This document shows positions 1 through 9,752 of a DNA stretch of 64,000 bases, piece after piece. The stretch's first letter is position 1. Each line of letters begins with the position of its first letter. Location of the stretch: assembly GCA_027622715.1 (NCBI GenBank), contig JAQBYN010000003.1:62001-126000 (forward strand), given 5' to 3'. The notes under the pieces are model-generated. The model was not told the origin of the DNA. It did no database searches and worked only from the letters and a program-made list of their open reading frames with translations. A program made the translations under genes and the position numbers. The stretch comes from Pseudomonadota bacterium (GTDB taxonomy: Bacteria; Pseudomonadota; Alphaproteobacteria; SHVP01).

Positions 1-1265
1 TCGATGTTGTCAGGGCTGAGGGCGCGCTACTGAATGGCAATCATCAGGCGGCGTGCGAGGTGGTCGACCGCGTGCTCGCCGCTGGACGCCGTTCCCCCTA
101 CTGGGTGCGCCGCCTCAGTTTTTGCCGCGTTCTCGAGGGCGATGTCGAGCGCGCGCGGCTGACGGCAGCCATTTTGCGTGAGTTGCCGGGCGATGCTGAT
201 CCGTTGTTCGATCAATTGTTGGCCATTCTGGCCGACGGCGCGGACAGGTCGCTCGACGACGCAACGGCCCTCACGCCGCTACACTTCGCGATGATTCGGG
301 CGGCGCGACGCGCGATTCCCGACGGCGCTGCGAATTCCGATGATCCGGCAATTTTGCGGGCGCTGGCGACCTCCGCGAACGCGTCGATTGAGGCGCGGCT
401 GCGGGCCGGAGAAGCGGCGGAAATCGCGGGGGTCTTATCGGCGGAATCACTCGGTCAGATATACGCGAGCTTGGCGTTCAGTGACGACCAGCGCGCCAAT
501 GTGCTGTCGGCGGCACTTGAGATGCCCCGATCAATTGCCAATGCGCTGCTGTATCAAACGGCGGTCGGCGAGACGATTCCAGCGGTCCAGGCGGAGGCTT
601 TGCGCACAGCACTAAGATTGGCGAATGTGCGGACGCACGGGATGGTGGCACGGGTGAGCGCAGACCGTTTGGCAGCTCTAGCGCCCGACCCTGATCTGAT
701 GTGGTTTGCGGCCGATGCCGGTCTTGGCCTGCTTCATGCCGGCGCGATCGATGGTGCCCGTGCTTGGTTCGACCTTGCCCGGCAAGTTGTCTCGGAGTCC
801 CAGCCCGACGCCGCACTTGCTGTGCTGAAGCTTTGGGCCCCGCTGACGGTGAGCGGATCGTCCAGCCCCCTACCATGGGCGCCCGCGGCGCTTGCCGAAT
901 GGTGGCGCGGCGTCGTCGACCTCGACCGCGCGCAAGCGCAAAGCGTCGGTGGTATCGCGCTGACGATATTCGAAGATCTGGGTCTGACAGTGCCCGAGGA
1001 CGTCTGGGACGAATTCACCGGAATGGCCGAACCAGTACTGGTTCAACGCCCATCAGCGGGCTTGTTGCGCGGTCTGCAATCCGCGGCGCGCGCCGGCCGC
1101 GTCGGTGAGACCGTGTTGTTCGCCCTGGTTGTCCTGGGGGAACAACATCCGAGTGAGGTCGACACGATTGTTATTTCCGATGTCGTCATGGCGTTGGTCG
1201 GCGTTGGCCTGCTGGAGGATGCGCGCGCGTTGGCGCTTGAGGCGATCGTCGGTCGGAGTTTGTAG
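1..1265 (+). CDS. Uncharacterised helical protein, 5' truncated by window edge
   Basis: The frame is open from base 3 to the TAG at 1263-1265, giving about 420 visible residues. A GTG at 60 is the first start-like codon, but the frame continues to the edge without a stop, so the gene most likely begins upstream. The visible part is rich in Ala, Leu and Asp and looks all-helical, with short amphipathic repeats that faintly recall TPR/Sel1-type solenoids. I see no catalytic motif, Cys pair or membrane segment. Its stop overlaps the GTG start candidate of xerD, so the two are probably cotranscribed. Function is unknown and I assign none. Confidence 0.7.
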   Translation, partial: DVVRAEGALLNGNHQAACEVVDRVLAAGRRSPYWVRRLSFCRVLEGDVERARLTAAILRELPGDADPLFDQLLAILADGADRSLDDATALTPLHFAMIRAARRAIPDGAANSDDPAILRALATSANASIEARLRAGEAAEIAGVLSAESLGQIYASLAFSDDQRANVLSAALEMPRSIANALLYQTAVGETIPAVQAEALRTALRLANVRTHGMVARVSADRLAALAPDPDLMWFAADAGLGLLHAGAIDGARAWFDLARQVVSESQPDAALAVLKLWAPLTVSGSSSPLPWAPAALAEWWRGVVDLDRAQAQSVGGIALTIFEDLGLTVPEDVWDEFTGMAEPVLVQRPSAGLLRGLQSAARAGRVGETVLFALVVLGEQHPSEVDTIVISDVVMALVGVGLLEDARALALEAIVGRSL

Positions 1266-2185
1266 TGGCAGCCGGGGCCGCCACGATGGAGACACTTTTC
1301 GAGCGGTTTCTCGAAATGATTTCTGCCGAGCGCGGGGCATCGCCGAGGACGTTGGAAGCCTACGGCAATGATCTCGCCCACCTCGCCGAATTTTTGCGGC
1401 GCGACAAGGATCACGTCGTGTCCTGTGAAGGACAGCAACTTCGTCGTTATGTCGCACGTCTCGGCGGCGGTGGTTTAGCGCCGGCGACCGTGTCGCGAAA
1501 GATTTCGACGCTCCGCCAGTTTTTCAAGTTTCTGGTCGTCGATGGTGTTTGTCAGGACGATCCAAGCCATCTCCTCGAGGCGCCGCGGCGTGGCAGATCT
1601 CTGCCCCGCGTATTGGCCGCAAGCGACGTTGACGTGCTGTTGGATAAGGTCAGGGACATGGCCGGGCCGGAAGGCGCACGCGCAACGGCGTTGCTCGAAC
1701 TGCTTTACGCATCCGGTCTGCGGGTCAGCGAGCTCGTCGGGCTGCCGATCGCGAATCTCGATCTTGATGCCGGGCTGGTATTCGTTCGAGGAAAAGGGGG
1801 GCGTCAACGATATGTGCCTGTTGGCAGCTCGGCCCTTGCAGCGCTGCGCGCTTATCTTGTCGAGCGGGCGGTGTTTTTGCGCAACGGCGAGGAATCGCCG
1901 TGGCTGTTTCCGTCGCGCGGGCGGCTCGGACATCTTACGCGCCAGCGTTTTGCCCAGCTCTTGAGTAAGCTTGCGGCAGACGCCGATATCGATCCGCGGC
2001 GCGTATCGCCGCATGTCCTGCGCCATGCTTTTGCGTCACATCTGCTTGCCAATGGCGCCGATCTGCGGTCGGTTCAGCAGATGCTCGGCCATGCCGATAT
2101 TTCTACGACACAAATCTATACCCATGTCCTGGAGGAGCGGCTGCGCCAGACGGTGGTGGACCATCATCCGTTGTCCCAAACGTAG
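1265..2185 (+). CDS. xerD: Tyrosine recombinase XerD
   Basis: Site-specific tyrosine recombinase that with XerC resolves chromosome dimers at dif near the septum. The N-terminal SAM-like core-binding domain spans about residues 8-95 and the catalytic domain about 115-300. The full catalytic set is visible: R153 (GLRVSEL), K177 (GKGGR), H250 and R253 (HVLRHAF), H276 (LGHADIS) and the nucleophile Y285 (TQIYTHV). The length of 306 aa is usual. The GTG at 1265 overlaps the upstream stop; an ATG at 1286 starts just before the conserved LFERFLEMI and may be the true start. accA follows after 12 bp. XerD rather than XerC is favoured by the accA neighbour and LFERFL start, but the pair is hard to separate by eye. 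Confidence 0.9.
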   Translation: MAAGAATMETLFERFLEMISAERGASPRTLEAYGNDLAHLAEFLRRDKDHVVSCEGQQLRRYVARLGGGGLAPATVSRKISTLRQFFKFLVVDGVCQDDPSHLLEAPRRGRSLPRVLAASDVDVLLDKVRDMAGPEGARATALLELLYASGLRVSELVGLPIANLDLDAGLVFVRGKGGRQRYVPVGSSALAALRAYLVERAVFLRNGEESPWLFPSRGRLGHLTRQRFAQLLSKLAADADIDPRRVSPHVLRHAFASHLLANGADLRSVQQMLGHADISTTQIYTHVLEERLRQTVVDHHPLSQT

Positions 2186-2197
2186 AGACCTGAACCG

Positions 2198-3145
2198 ATG
2201 AGCACTTTCCTAGATTTCGAAAAACCAGTTGCCGAACTTGAAGGCAAGATTAAGGAGCTGCGTCATAGCGCTGACGGCGGCGATGTGAACATTTCCGATG
2301 AACTTGGAAAGCTCGAGGCCAAGGTCGACCAGGTTCTCAAGCAGATATATGGAAAACTCTCGCCGTGGCAGAAAATACAAGTTGCGCGGCATCCCGACCG
2401 CCCGCATTTCTCCAACTATATTGAGACCCTATTCGAGGATTTCGTCGAACTATGCGGCGACCGCGCGCACGGCAACGACACCGCGCTGGTTGGCGGAATC
2501 GCTCGGTTTCGCGGCCGCTCGGTTTTCGTTATTGGCCATGAAAAGGGCAGCGGGACCGATGGGCGGGTTCGTCATAATTTTGGCATGGCCCATCCCGAGG
2601 GGTATCGCAAAACCACCCGCCTGATGAATCTGGCCAACCACTACAATCTTCCGGTCCTCACGTTTGTCGACACCCCAGGCGCTTACCCCGGTGTTGAAGC
2701 CGAAGAGCGCGGTCAATCGGAGGCGATTGCGCGCTCAATCGAGGCGAGCCTGCGGCTCGAGGTTCCGTTTGTTGCCTCTATCGTCGGCGAGGGTGGGTCT
2801 GGGGGCGCCGTCGCCTTGGCAACGGCCGACCGGGTGCTCATGCTCGAGCACGCGGTCTATTCGGTGATCTCGCCTGAAGGCTGCGCGTCGATTCTTTGGC
2901 GCAGTGCGGCAAGGGCGCAAGACGCTGCTGATGCGCTCAAGTTGACGGCGGAAGACCTTCTTGCGCTCAAAGTGATCGACCAGGTGGTCGACGAACCGCT
3001 TGGCGCCGCACATCGGCATCCAACCACGGCGATTCGTGCGCTTGGGGACGAGATCGAGCGCACGCTGTTGCAGTTGATTTCGGAGCAATCCGGCTCGCGC
3101 CGTCTCCGGCGTCGGGAGAAGTTCCTAGCGATGGGACGGGCGTAG
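2198..3145 (+). CDS. accA: Acetyl-CoA carboxylase carboxyltransferase subunit alpha
   Basis: Alpha subunit of the carboxyltransferase half of acetyl-CoA carboxylase; with AccD it moves the carboxyl group from biotin on AccB to acetyl-CoA, giving malonyl-CoA for fatty acid synthesis. The 315 aa length is typical. An N-terminal helical arm (1-60) is followed by the crotonase-fold core with the oxyanion-type glycine motifs GHEKGSGT, TPGAYPG and GEGGSGGA and the conserved SPEGCASILWR stretch. The ATG lies 12 bp after xerD, so the two form a probable operon. The gene ends 11 bp from the 3' end of secA, which comes from the other strand. Confidence 0.97.
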   Translation: MSTFLDFEKPVAELEGKIKELRHSADGGDVNISDELGKLEAKVDQVLKQIYGKLSPWQKIQVARHPDRPHFSNYIETLFEDFVELCGDRAHGNDTALVGGIARFRGRSVFVIGHEKGSGTDGRVRHNFGMAHPEGYRKTTRLMNLANHYNLPVLTFVDTPGAYPGVEAEERGQSEAIARSIEASLRLEVPFVASIVGEGGSGGAVALATADRVLMLEHAVYSVISPEGCASILWRSAARAQDAADALKLTAEDLLALKVIDQVVDEPLGAAHRHPTTAIRALGDEIERTLLQLISEQSGSRRLRRREKFLAMGRA

Positions 3146-3156
3146 CGCGCCGAGGC

Positions 3157-5880
3157 TTACGTCAATCGACCGTGGCACTGTTTGAATTTCTTGCCGGATC
3201 CGCACGGACAGGCTTCGTTCCTGCCGACCTTGCCCCAGGTCGCGGCGTCGGTCGGGTTACGTTCAACCGCGCCTCGATGAGGGGGGGCCGCGCCAAAGCT
3301 CGCGCCGACCGTTTCCATCTCGTTTTTCCCGGTCGCGGGATCGGCGTGAATCTCTTTGGTTTGTTGCGTCGGTCGCGCCGCCGCAACTTGCGCTGCGGGC
3401 GCATCCATCTGCAGTTCGACATGCGAGAGGTAAATCGCAAGGTTTACGCGCAGCGACGAGAGCATCGTCTCGAACATGGTGAACGCTTCACCCTTATACT
3501 CGTTCAACGGATCGCGTTGGCCGTAGGCGCGTAGGCCGATGCCTTGCCGCAAATGATCCAACCCAAGCAAGTGGTCTTTCCAGTGTTGGTCAAGGACCTG
3601 CAGCATCAGGCTTTTCTCGACGACCCGCCAGACGTCGGGGCCGTAGCGGGTTGCCTTTTCAGCGAACCGCCGGTTTACGGCATCGTTGACGCGATGACGA
3701 ATCTCCTCGTCCGCGATGCCTTCTTCGGCGGCCCACTCCTCAACGGGTAAGTCCACCGCGAAGATACGCTTTGCCTCAAGACCCAGTTCCGCCGTTTTCC
3801 ATTGTTCGGCGTAGGCCCGCTCCGGGATATGGGTCGCGACGAGGTCGTCCATGACCTGATCGCGCATATCTTTGAAGGTTTCCGACACGTCGGTACTCTT
3901 CATCAATTCAATGCGCTGGTCGTAAATGACCTTTCGCTGATCGTTCATTACGTTGTCGAATTTCAGAAGGTTCTTGCGAATGTCGAAGTTGCGTGCCTCG
4001 ACCTTCTGCTGGGCCTTCTCTAGCGCCTTGTTGATCCACGGGTGAACAATCGCTTCGTCTTCCTTGAGCCCGAGACGGCGCAACATGCCGTCCATTCTCT
4101 CCGAGCCAAAAATGCGCATCAGGTCGTCTTCGAGAGAGAGAAAAAACTTTGATTGACCTGGATCGCCTTGGCGGCCCGACCGACCGCGCAGCTGGTTGTC
4201 GATGCGGCGACTCTCGTGACGTTCCGTGCCAATGACGTAAAGCCCGCCCGCGGCCATGACGGCTTGTCTTTCCGTTTCGACTTCTTCCGTGATTCTCTTG
4301 GTAGCGGCGTCACGTTCGGCCTCTGGCGCGCTCGAATCCACCTCATCGGCGCAGCGCATATCGACGTTGCCGCCGAGTTTGATGTCGGTGCCGCGGCCCG
4401 CCATGTTGGTCGCGATGGTCACTGCACCCAATCGACCGGCTTGCGCAATAATATGCGCTTCCTGTTCGTGGTAGCGCGCGTTGAGAACGCGGTGCGGGAC
4501 CCCTTTTGACTTGAGTGCCGCCGCAAGAACTTCGGATTTTTCGATGGAAACGGTGCCAACGAGACTGGGTTGTCCGCGTGCGACGCATTCGGCGACCAAC
4601 GAAATGATCGCGTTCATTTTCTCGGTGGCGTTGCGGTAGACCTCGTCGTCTTCATCCATGCGAACCATCGGTTGATGGGTCGGGACCTCTACGACTTCCA
4701 GTTTGTAGATGTCGTGGAATTCCTCGGACTCGGTGGCGGCGGTGCCCGTCATCCCTGAAAGCTTCGGATACATCCGGAAGTAGTTCTGGAAGGTGATCGA
4801 CGCGAGTGTCTGATTTTCTTGCTGGACGGAGACCCGCTCTTTCGCCTCGAGCGCCTGATGCAGACCCTCGGAATAGCGGCGGCCCTCGAGGGCTCGACCG
4901 GTGAATTCGTCGATGATGATGACCCGGTCGTCTTTGACGATGTAGTCCCGGTCTTTCAGGAATAGGCGGTGGGCGCGCAGGCCCTGGTTCGCGTGATGGA
5001 CCACCGTGACATTCTCGATGTCATAGAGGGTGGCGCCCTTCAATAATCCGGCGTCACGAAGCAATTGCTCCATGTGCTCGACGCCGGTGTCCGAAAGCAC
5101 GACCGTCCGGGTCTTCTCGTCGAGTTCGTAGTCTTCCGGCGCGAGCTTTGGGATGATTTCATCGAGCTGCAGGTAAAGGTCGGAGCTTTGCTCCGCCGGG
5201 CCTGAAATAATCAACGGGGTCCGCGCTTCGTCGACCAGGATAGAGTCGACTTCGTCGACGATCGCGAAGTTGAATGGGCGTTGGACCATCGCCGCCAACT
5301 CGAACTTCATGTTATCGCGCAGGTAGTCGAATCCGAATTCGTTGTTCGTGCCGTAGGTCACGTCGGCGCGATACTGCGCGCGACGCTCGTCATCGCTTAG
5401 GCCGTGGACGATGACCCCGACCGACAGGCCGAGGAACTTGTAAACTTGACCCATCCATTCGGCATCGCGGGCTGCGAGATAGTCGTTGACCGTGACGAGG
5501 TGAACGCCCTTTCCAGCCAAGGCATTCAAATAGACCGGTAACGTTGAGACCAGCGTCTTGCCTTCACCGGTACGCATCTCGGCGATCTTGCCCTGATGGA
5601 GCACCATGCCGCCGATAAGCTGGACATCGTAGTGACGTTCCCCGAGCGTTCTTTTTGCCGCCTCCCTGACGGTTGCGAAAGCCTCCGGTAGAAGGCTGCC
5701 GAGCGTCTCTCCATCGCTGTGACGCTGCCGAAATTCGCCGGTTCTGGCCGCAAGCTGTTCGTCGCTAAGGGCGCTAACTGAGGGTTCAAGACTGTTGATG
5801 TGATCAACGACGGTCTGAAGCTCGCGAACGACGCGATCATTTGCCGTGCCGAAAAGGCGTCTGGCAATCCCGCCGATCAT
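3157..5880 (-). CDS. secA: Preprotein translocase ATPase SecA
   Basis: Motor ATPase of the SecYEG translocon that drives unfolded preproteins across the inner membrane. About 907 aa, as expected. Visible features are Walker A MRTGEGKT near residue 103, the DEAD-like [13 protein letters not shown], the preprotein cross-linking region, the second nucleotide-binding fold with [10 protein letters not shown] and [13 protein letters not shown], and the C-terminal zinc-binding SecB/ribosome motif [14 protein letters not shown]. The ATG at 5880 has a GAGG ribosome binding site seven bases upstream; a TTG one codon earlier is less likely. It is transcribed away from ppiC, with about 220 bp between them. 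Confidence 0.98.
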   Translation of the reverse strand: MIGGIARRLFGTANDRVVRELQTVVDHINSLEPSVSALSDEQLAARTGEFRQRHSDGETLGSLLPEAFATVREAAKRTLGERHYDVQLIGGMVLHQGKIAEMRTGEGKTLVSTLPVYLNALAGKGVHLVTVNDYLAARDAEWMGQVYKFLGLSVGVIVHGLSDDERRAQYRADVTYGTNNEFGFDYLRDNMKFELAAMVQRPFNFAIVDEVDSILVDEARTPLIISGPAEQSSDLYLQLDEIIPKLAPEDYELDEKTRTVVLSDTGVEHMEQLLRDAGLLKGATLYDIENVTVVHHANQGLRAHRLFLKDRDYIVKDDRVIIIDEFTGRALEGRRYSEGLHQALEAKERVSVQQENQTLASITFQNYFRMYPKLSGMTGTAATESEEFHDIYKLEVVEVPTHQPMVRMDEDDEVYRNATEKMNAIISLVAECVARGQPSLVGTVSIEKSEVLAAALKSKGVPHRVLNARYHEQEAHIIAQAGRLGAVTIATNMAGRGTDIKLGGNVDMRCADEVDSSAPEAERDAATKRITEEVETERQAVMAAGGLYVIGTERHESRRIDNQLRGRSGRQGDPGQSKFFLSLEDDLMRIFGSERMDGMLRRLGLKEDEAIVHPWINKALEKAQQKVEARNFDIRKNLLKFDNVMNDQRKVIYDQRIELMKSTDVSETFKDMRDQVMDDLVATHIPERAYAEQWKTAELGLEAKRIFAVDLPVEEWAAEEGIADEEIRHRVNDAVNRRFAEKATRYGPDVWRVVEKSLMLQVLDQHWKDHLLGLDHLRQGIGLRAYGQRDPLNEYKGEAFTMFETMLSSLRVNLAIYLSHVELQMDAPAAQVAAARPTQQTKEIHADPATGKNEMETVGASFGAAPPHRGAVERNPTDAATWGKVGRNEACPCGSGKKFKQCHGRLT

Positions 5881-6104
5881 CAAAAAACCTCACTATTGCT
5901 ATGATTGCAGCGTGGGCGCCGAAGGCGCGTTGGACGAGAAATAGGGACCGGCAATCGGTCTGTCAACGGACGGACGGGCCGCGTATGGCACGCCCCGGTC
6001 AATCGGACGTGAACGGTGGATCAGTCAAAAAAAGCCAAGTTTTGGCCGATTGCCATGATACAACCGCTCCACCCTGCTTTGAAACACGCCTAAATGAGGA
6101 TCTG

Positions 6105-6947
6105 ATGACGCTTTCCAATGTTGCCCGGCTTTCCGGTGCGCTCGCCGTGGTCACCTTTGTCGGGCTCGCGTCCGTCGCCGCCGCACAGGGGAGCGGCCCA
6201 GATCGGGTTCGCGCCATTATCGCCGGTGAAGAGATTCGCCAGTCCGATGTCGATGCGTTCATCGGCCAGTTGCCGGAACAAGTGCGGGCCGCGCCGCGGG
6301 AGCAAATCGATCCGCTGGTGGTCAACGAGTTGGTAAACACCCGCCTCGTTGTCAAACTCGCGCGGGCGGCGGGCACTGAGCAAGACGAGACATACAAACT
6401 GCAAGTCGAGACCGCGTCGCTCCGCATTCTCCAAAACGTCTATCTGAGCAGCCAGATCGAAGCCGGGGTAACTGATGAGCGGCTGCAGAAGCTCTACGAA
6501 GAGTTTGTTGCCGCCAATCCGCCTGCCGAGCAAATCCGCGCAAGCCACATTCTGGTGGAAGCGAAAGAGGCCGCTCAAGCGATTGCGGCGGAAGTCCGAG
6601 GCGGTGCTGATTTTGCCGAGGTGGCGCGACGCGAATCGACCGGACCTTCGGCGAGCGCCGGTGGCGACCTCGGTTTCTTCGAAAAGGGACAGATGGTTGC
6701 GACCTTCTCTGAGGTCGCGTTTGCCCTTGAGCTCAACGAGACTTCCGATCCTGTTCAGACTCAGTTCGGTTGGCACGTGATCAAATTGACTGACCGCCGT
6801 CAGGCGCCGCCGCCTGCGCTGGACGAAGTACGCGAGGAACTGACTCAGCAGCTGACCAACGATATTGTGCAGGAGGTTCTCGTTAGAGCGCGCGAAGGCG
6901 TCACCATCGAGACATTCGACGTAGACGGAAACCGGATCGAAAACTAA
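6105..6947 (+). CDS. Parvulin-type peptidyl-prolyl cis-trans isomerase, exported
   Basis: PpiC/PrsA/SurA-like foldase expected to act in the periplasm. The first 27 residues form a clean Sec signal peptide with a hydrophobic core (LSGALAVVTFVG) and cleavage near ASVAAAQ. A SurA-like helical N domain (about 35-135) is followed by one parvulin domain (about 144-232) carrying IRASHILVE, GGDLGFF and FGWHVIKL. The start is set at the ATG at 6105 because GAGGA lies four bases upstream and the signal peptide begins there; the frame stays open to 5841 but that extension has no export signal. Placement next to secA fits an envelope folding role. The gene is 280 aa. Confidence 0.9.
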   Translation: MTLSNVARLSGALAVVTFVGLASVAAAQGSGPDRVRAIIAGEEIRQSDVDAFIGQLPEQVRAAPREQIDPLVVNELVNTRLVVKLARAAGTEQDETYKLQVETASLRILQNVYLSSQIEAGVTDERLQKLYEEFVAANPPAEQIRASHILVEAKEAAQAIAAEVRGGADFAEVARRESTGPSASAGGDLGFFEKGQMVATFSEVAFALELNETSDPVQTQFGWHVIKLTDRRQAPPPALDEVREELTQQLTNDIVQEVLVRAREGVTIETFDVDGNRIEN

Positions 6948-6995
6948 AGGATCTGCTGTTCGGCGCCCAGGCGCCGCATTCAGCACGTAGGCGCC

Positions 6996-8234
6996 ATGGC
7001 GAAAGACCTCGCGATATCACCGCTCGCGCCGGATTCCTATCCGGACTTGCCGCCCATTGCAGGGGTGCGGCTGGCCACGACGACAGCCGGCATCAAGTAC
7101 AATCGAGCAGATGTATTGCTGGTGGACCTCGCCCCGGGCACTGCGGTAGCTGGCGTTTTAACCCGGTCGCGCACAGCGTCGGCGCCGGTTCTGTGGTGTC
7201 GCGACATACTTCGCAAAGGCGCGGCGCGCGGCCTAATTGTCAATTCTGGTAATGCCAACGCATTCACTGGGTACGAGGGCGTGCGGGCAGTGGCAGCCAC
7301 AACCGCCGCAGTTTCTAAGGCGCTGGGCTGTAAAGCCGACGAGGTGTTCGTCAGTTCGACTGGGGTAATTGGCGAAAAACTACCGACCGAGAAGGTGCTC
7401 GCGGTAATCGAAACGCTCAAACATGGTTTGAGTGCGGCGAAGTGGCGCGAGGCGGCAGAAACCATTCGGACTACCGATACATTTCCAAAACTTGCCACGC
7501 GTTTCTTCACGATTGGCGGTGAGCGATTCGCATTGAATGGGATTGCCAAGGGATCGGGGATGATTGCGCCTGACATGGCGACAATGCTTGCCTATGTATT
7601 CACGGACGCCAAAATCCCGACCGACGTTTTGCAAGCCGAGTTGTCGCGTGCCAATGAGCTGTCCTTCAATGCCATCACGGTCGACGGGGACACGTCAACC
7701 AGCGACACGGCGCTGCTGTTTGCGACCGGCGCCGGCACAACACATGAATGGATTCCGAGTGGCAAAAGCCCCCTCATTCGGAGTTTTCGAAAGGCGCTGC
7801 AAGACCTGATGACGGATCTTGCGCATCAAATTGTTCGCGACGGTGAGGGCGCTTCCAAGTTCGTCGAGATCGAAGTGGCTGGGGCAAAGTCTAAGCGTGC
7901 GGCCAAGCGGATCGGCATGGCCATCGCCAACTCGCCGCTGGTCAAGACCGCGATCGCCGGCGAAGACCCCAACTGGGGCAGGATTGTCATGGCCGTCGGC
8001 AAGGCCGGAGAAGACGCGGACCGTGACCGCCTCCGGATCGCCTTCGGCGATCACCTGGTCGCTGAGAATGGCGTCGCCGTCCCCGGATATCTCGAGAATG
8101 TCGTGGCGGCCTATATGAAGAATCCTCGGATTTCGATCAAGGTTGATGTCGGCGTTGGCCGGTCGGGCTTTACCGTTTGGACCTGCGATTTCACGGAAGC
8201 CTATACCCGGATTAACGCGGATTACCGATCCTGA
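6996..8234 (+). CDS. argJ: Bifunctional ornithine acetyltransferase / N-acetylglutamate synthase
   Basis: ArgJ transfers the acetyl group from N-acetylornithine to glutamate, recycling acetyl in arginine biosynthesis; many members also make N-acetylglutamate from acetyl-CoA. The 412 aa precursor self-cleaves before a Thr in the conserved KGSGMIAPDMATML; here the cleavage would fall between A195 and T196, the N-terminal nucleophile of the beta chain. The oxyanion-hole Thr-Gly (STGVIG, about 121-126) and the C-terminal EDPNWGRI are present. It starts 48 bp after ppiC and is followed at 22 bp by an acetyltransferase gene. Whether it is monofunctional or bifunctional cannot be told from sequence alone. 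Confidence 0.96.
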   Translation: MAKDLAISPLAPDSYPDLPPIAGVRLATTTAGIKYNRADVLLVDLAPGTAVAGVLTRSRTASAPVLWCRDILRKGAARGLIVNSGNANAFTGYEGVRAVAATTAAVSKALGCKADEVFVSSTGVIGEKLPTEKVLAVIETLKHGLSAAKWREAAETIRTTDTFPKLATRFFTIGGERFALNGIAKGSGMIAPDMATMLAYVFTDAKIPTDVLQAELSRANELSFNAITVDGDTSTSDTALLFATGAGTTHEWIPSGKSPLIRSFRKALQDLMTDLAHQIVRDGEGASKFVEIEVAGAKSKRAAKRIGMAIANSPLVKTAIAGEDPNWGRIVMAVGKAGEDADRDRLRIAFGDHLVAENGVAVPGYLENVVAAYMKNPRISIKVDVGVGRSGFTVWTCDFTEAYTRINADYRS

Positions 8235-8256
8235 TTGGATCGAGTGGCCCTGTGCG

Positions 8257-8799
8257 ATGAACGTCCGCAGCAAAATCTTTGCGCCGTTGGAAACGCCGCG
8301 GCTCCACCTCCGCTCTTTTGGGGTGGACGACAAAGACGCACTCGTCGCACAGCTGAAAGATCCGCTGATATCGAAGCAACTCGCCTTCGTTCCCCATCCA
8401 TATGATGCGAGCCACGCAGAGGCGTGGATCAAGGATTGCGCGCGCAACCCGCCGGGGAAGATCGTTGGTTGCCGGTTCGCGATAGAACGGCGCGAGGACG
8501 GCAGCTTTGTCGGTGGGTTGGGTCTGATGCCGCGGGAGCGTGCTTTCGAACTTGGATATTGGCTTGATCGGCGCTGTTGGCGGCAAGGCTACGCGACCGA
8601 GGCGGTCGGGGCTGCGCTGGCGTTTGGGCTCAGCGTGCTCGCGATGCAGCGCATCGTTGCGTTTGTCTTCATGGGAAACCCGGCGTCGACCCGGGTTCTG
8701 GCGCGCTTAGGATTCGCCTATCGGGGCCTGGAGGATTCGACGACGCAAAGCGACGCGAGCCGAAAAGTCTTGCGCTACGAATTCGTTCGTCCGGAATGA
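8257..8799 (+). CDS. GNAT family N-acetyltransferase (RimJ/RimL-like)
   Basis: A 180-residue single-domain GNAT enzyme of the RimJ/RimL subgroup, which acetylates N-terminal amines of proteins or small substrates with acetyl-CoA. The hallmarks are ETPRLHLRSF at the N-terminus, the central ELGYWLDRRCWRQGYATEA (acetyl-CoA pyrophosphate loop, motif A) and the C-terminal NPASTRVLARLGF. The substrate cannot be deduced. The ATG at 8257 follows argJ by 22 bp; the frame is open upstream into argJ without a better start. Its last four bases (ATGA) overlap the next gene, whose N-terminal domain is a paralogue, so this is a tandem duplication that is translationally coupled. Confidence 0.88.
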   Translation: MNVRSKIFAPLETPRLHLRSFGVDDKDALVAQLKDPLISKQLAFVPHPYDASHAEAWIKDCARNPPGKIVGCRFAIERREDGSFVGGLGLMPRERAFELGYWLDRRCWRQGYATEAVGAALAFGLSVLAMQRIVAFVFMGNPASTRVLARLGFAYRGLEDSTTQSDASRKVLRYEFVRPE

Positions 8800-9752
8800 C
8801 TCAAGTGCCCATTGGCAGCGATCGGCTCACGCTGAGGCTTCCGGCGCCGGGCGATGCTGCGTCGATTGCCCATCTACTGAACGACGAAGACGTGGTGAGG
8901 CACCTTTCGCATGTTCCGTTTCCATACAGCATCGAAGACGCCCATAGCTTTATAGATTCGTCCCTCGGACGAGGCCTTCTCAAAGTGGGACATGCCTTCC
9001 TGATTGAAGAGCGGTCGACCCATGCCGTGGTTGGTGCGATCGGCGTTCGCGCCAAAGACTTGCCCGACGGCCTGGCCGTCGGTGAGATCGGCTATTGGGT
9101 GGGCAAGGCGCACTGGGGCCAGGGTTTTGCGACGGAGGCCGTCGCCGCGCTGCTACCGCATTGTTTCGACGTGTGGGGAATGGACCGCGTTACCGCAAAC
9201 GTCAACGCGGAAAACGTTGCGTCCCGACGGGTTCTGGAAAAATGCGCGTTTAGTGCGGTCGGCATGGTCGATTTGTGGATGCCCGCCCGCGGCCACGCCA
9301 CGCCGTCGGTCGTCATGGTGCTCGGTGCCGACCAGCGGGCTTGCGATAACGCACTACCGATCCTTACCGTGGTAGCTGTTGCCCTTCTAGATGGCGACGA
9401 CCGCGTCCTCATCGCCCAACGGCCCGAGGGCAAGGCGATGGCCGGGCTATGGGAATTTCCGGGCGGCAAAATCGCACCCGGCGAATCGCCGGAGACCGCT
9501 TTGATTCGCGAACTAAACGAAGAGCTGGGGATCGATACGGAGCAAAGTTGCCTGGCGCCTTTTTGTTTTGCTTCGCACCGATACGACTCTTTTCACCTCT
9601 TGATGCCCCTCTACATTTGTCGCGTTTGGGCGGGACAGCCTCGCGGGCGCGAAGGCCAGAGCCTGCGCTGGGTGGCGGTGAATGATCTACGCGACATCGC
9701 GATGCCGGCGGCGGACGTTCCGCTGGTGGCAATGCTACGGGATTTTCTTTGA
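8796..9752 (+). CDS. Fused GNAT acetyltransferase - Nudix (MutT-like) hydrolase
   Basis: One 318-residue frame holds two enzymes. Residues 1-176 are a RimJ/RimL-type GNAT domain (SDRLTLRLP, then GEIGYWVGKAHWGQGFATEA, then NVASRRVLEKCAF). After a short linker, residues 188-318 form a MutT-type Nudix domain with an intact Nudix box at about 223-245 (GG-K-x-x-PGE-x7-REL-x-EELG) preceded by ALLDGDDRVLIAQRP. MutT enzymes remove 8-oxo-dGTP to prevent mutation. The start is the ATG that overlaps the previous stop (ATGA). The 3' end overlaps the convergent methyltransferase gene by 18 bp. The domains are usually separate; no stop or frameshift is seen between them. Confidence 0.88.
   Translation: MTQVPIGSDRLTLRLPAPGDAASIAHLLNDEDVVRHLSHVPFPYSIEDAHSFIDSSLGRGLLKVGHAFLIEERSTHAVVGAIGVRAKDLPDGLAVGEIGYWVGKAHWGQGFATEAVAALLPHCFDVWGMDRVTANVNAENVASRRVLEKCAFSAVGMVDLWMPARGHATPSVVMVLGADQRACDNALPILTVVAVALLDGDDRVLIAQRPEGKAMAGLWEFPGGKIAPGESPETALIRELNEELGIDTEQSCLAPFCFASHRYDSFHLLMPLYICRVWAGQPRGREGQSLRWVAVNDLRDIAMPAADVPLVAMLRDFL

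Noticed and set aside
5841-6104. N-terminal extension of the parvulin gene
   Set aside because: It has no export signal and overlaps the start of secA; the ATG at 6105 has GAGGA and a signal peptide.
6090-6986. 298-codon minus-strand frame opposite ppiC
   Set aside because: It lies entirely over the signal peptide and parvulin gene and encodes no recognisable protein.
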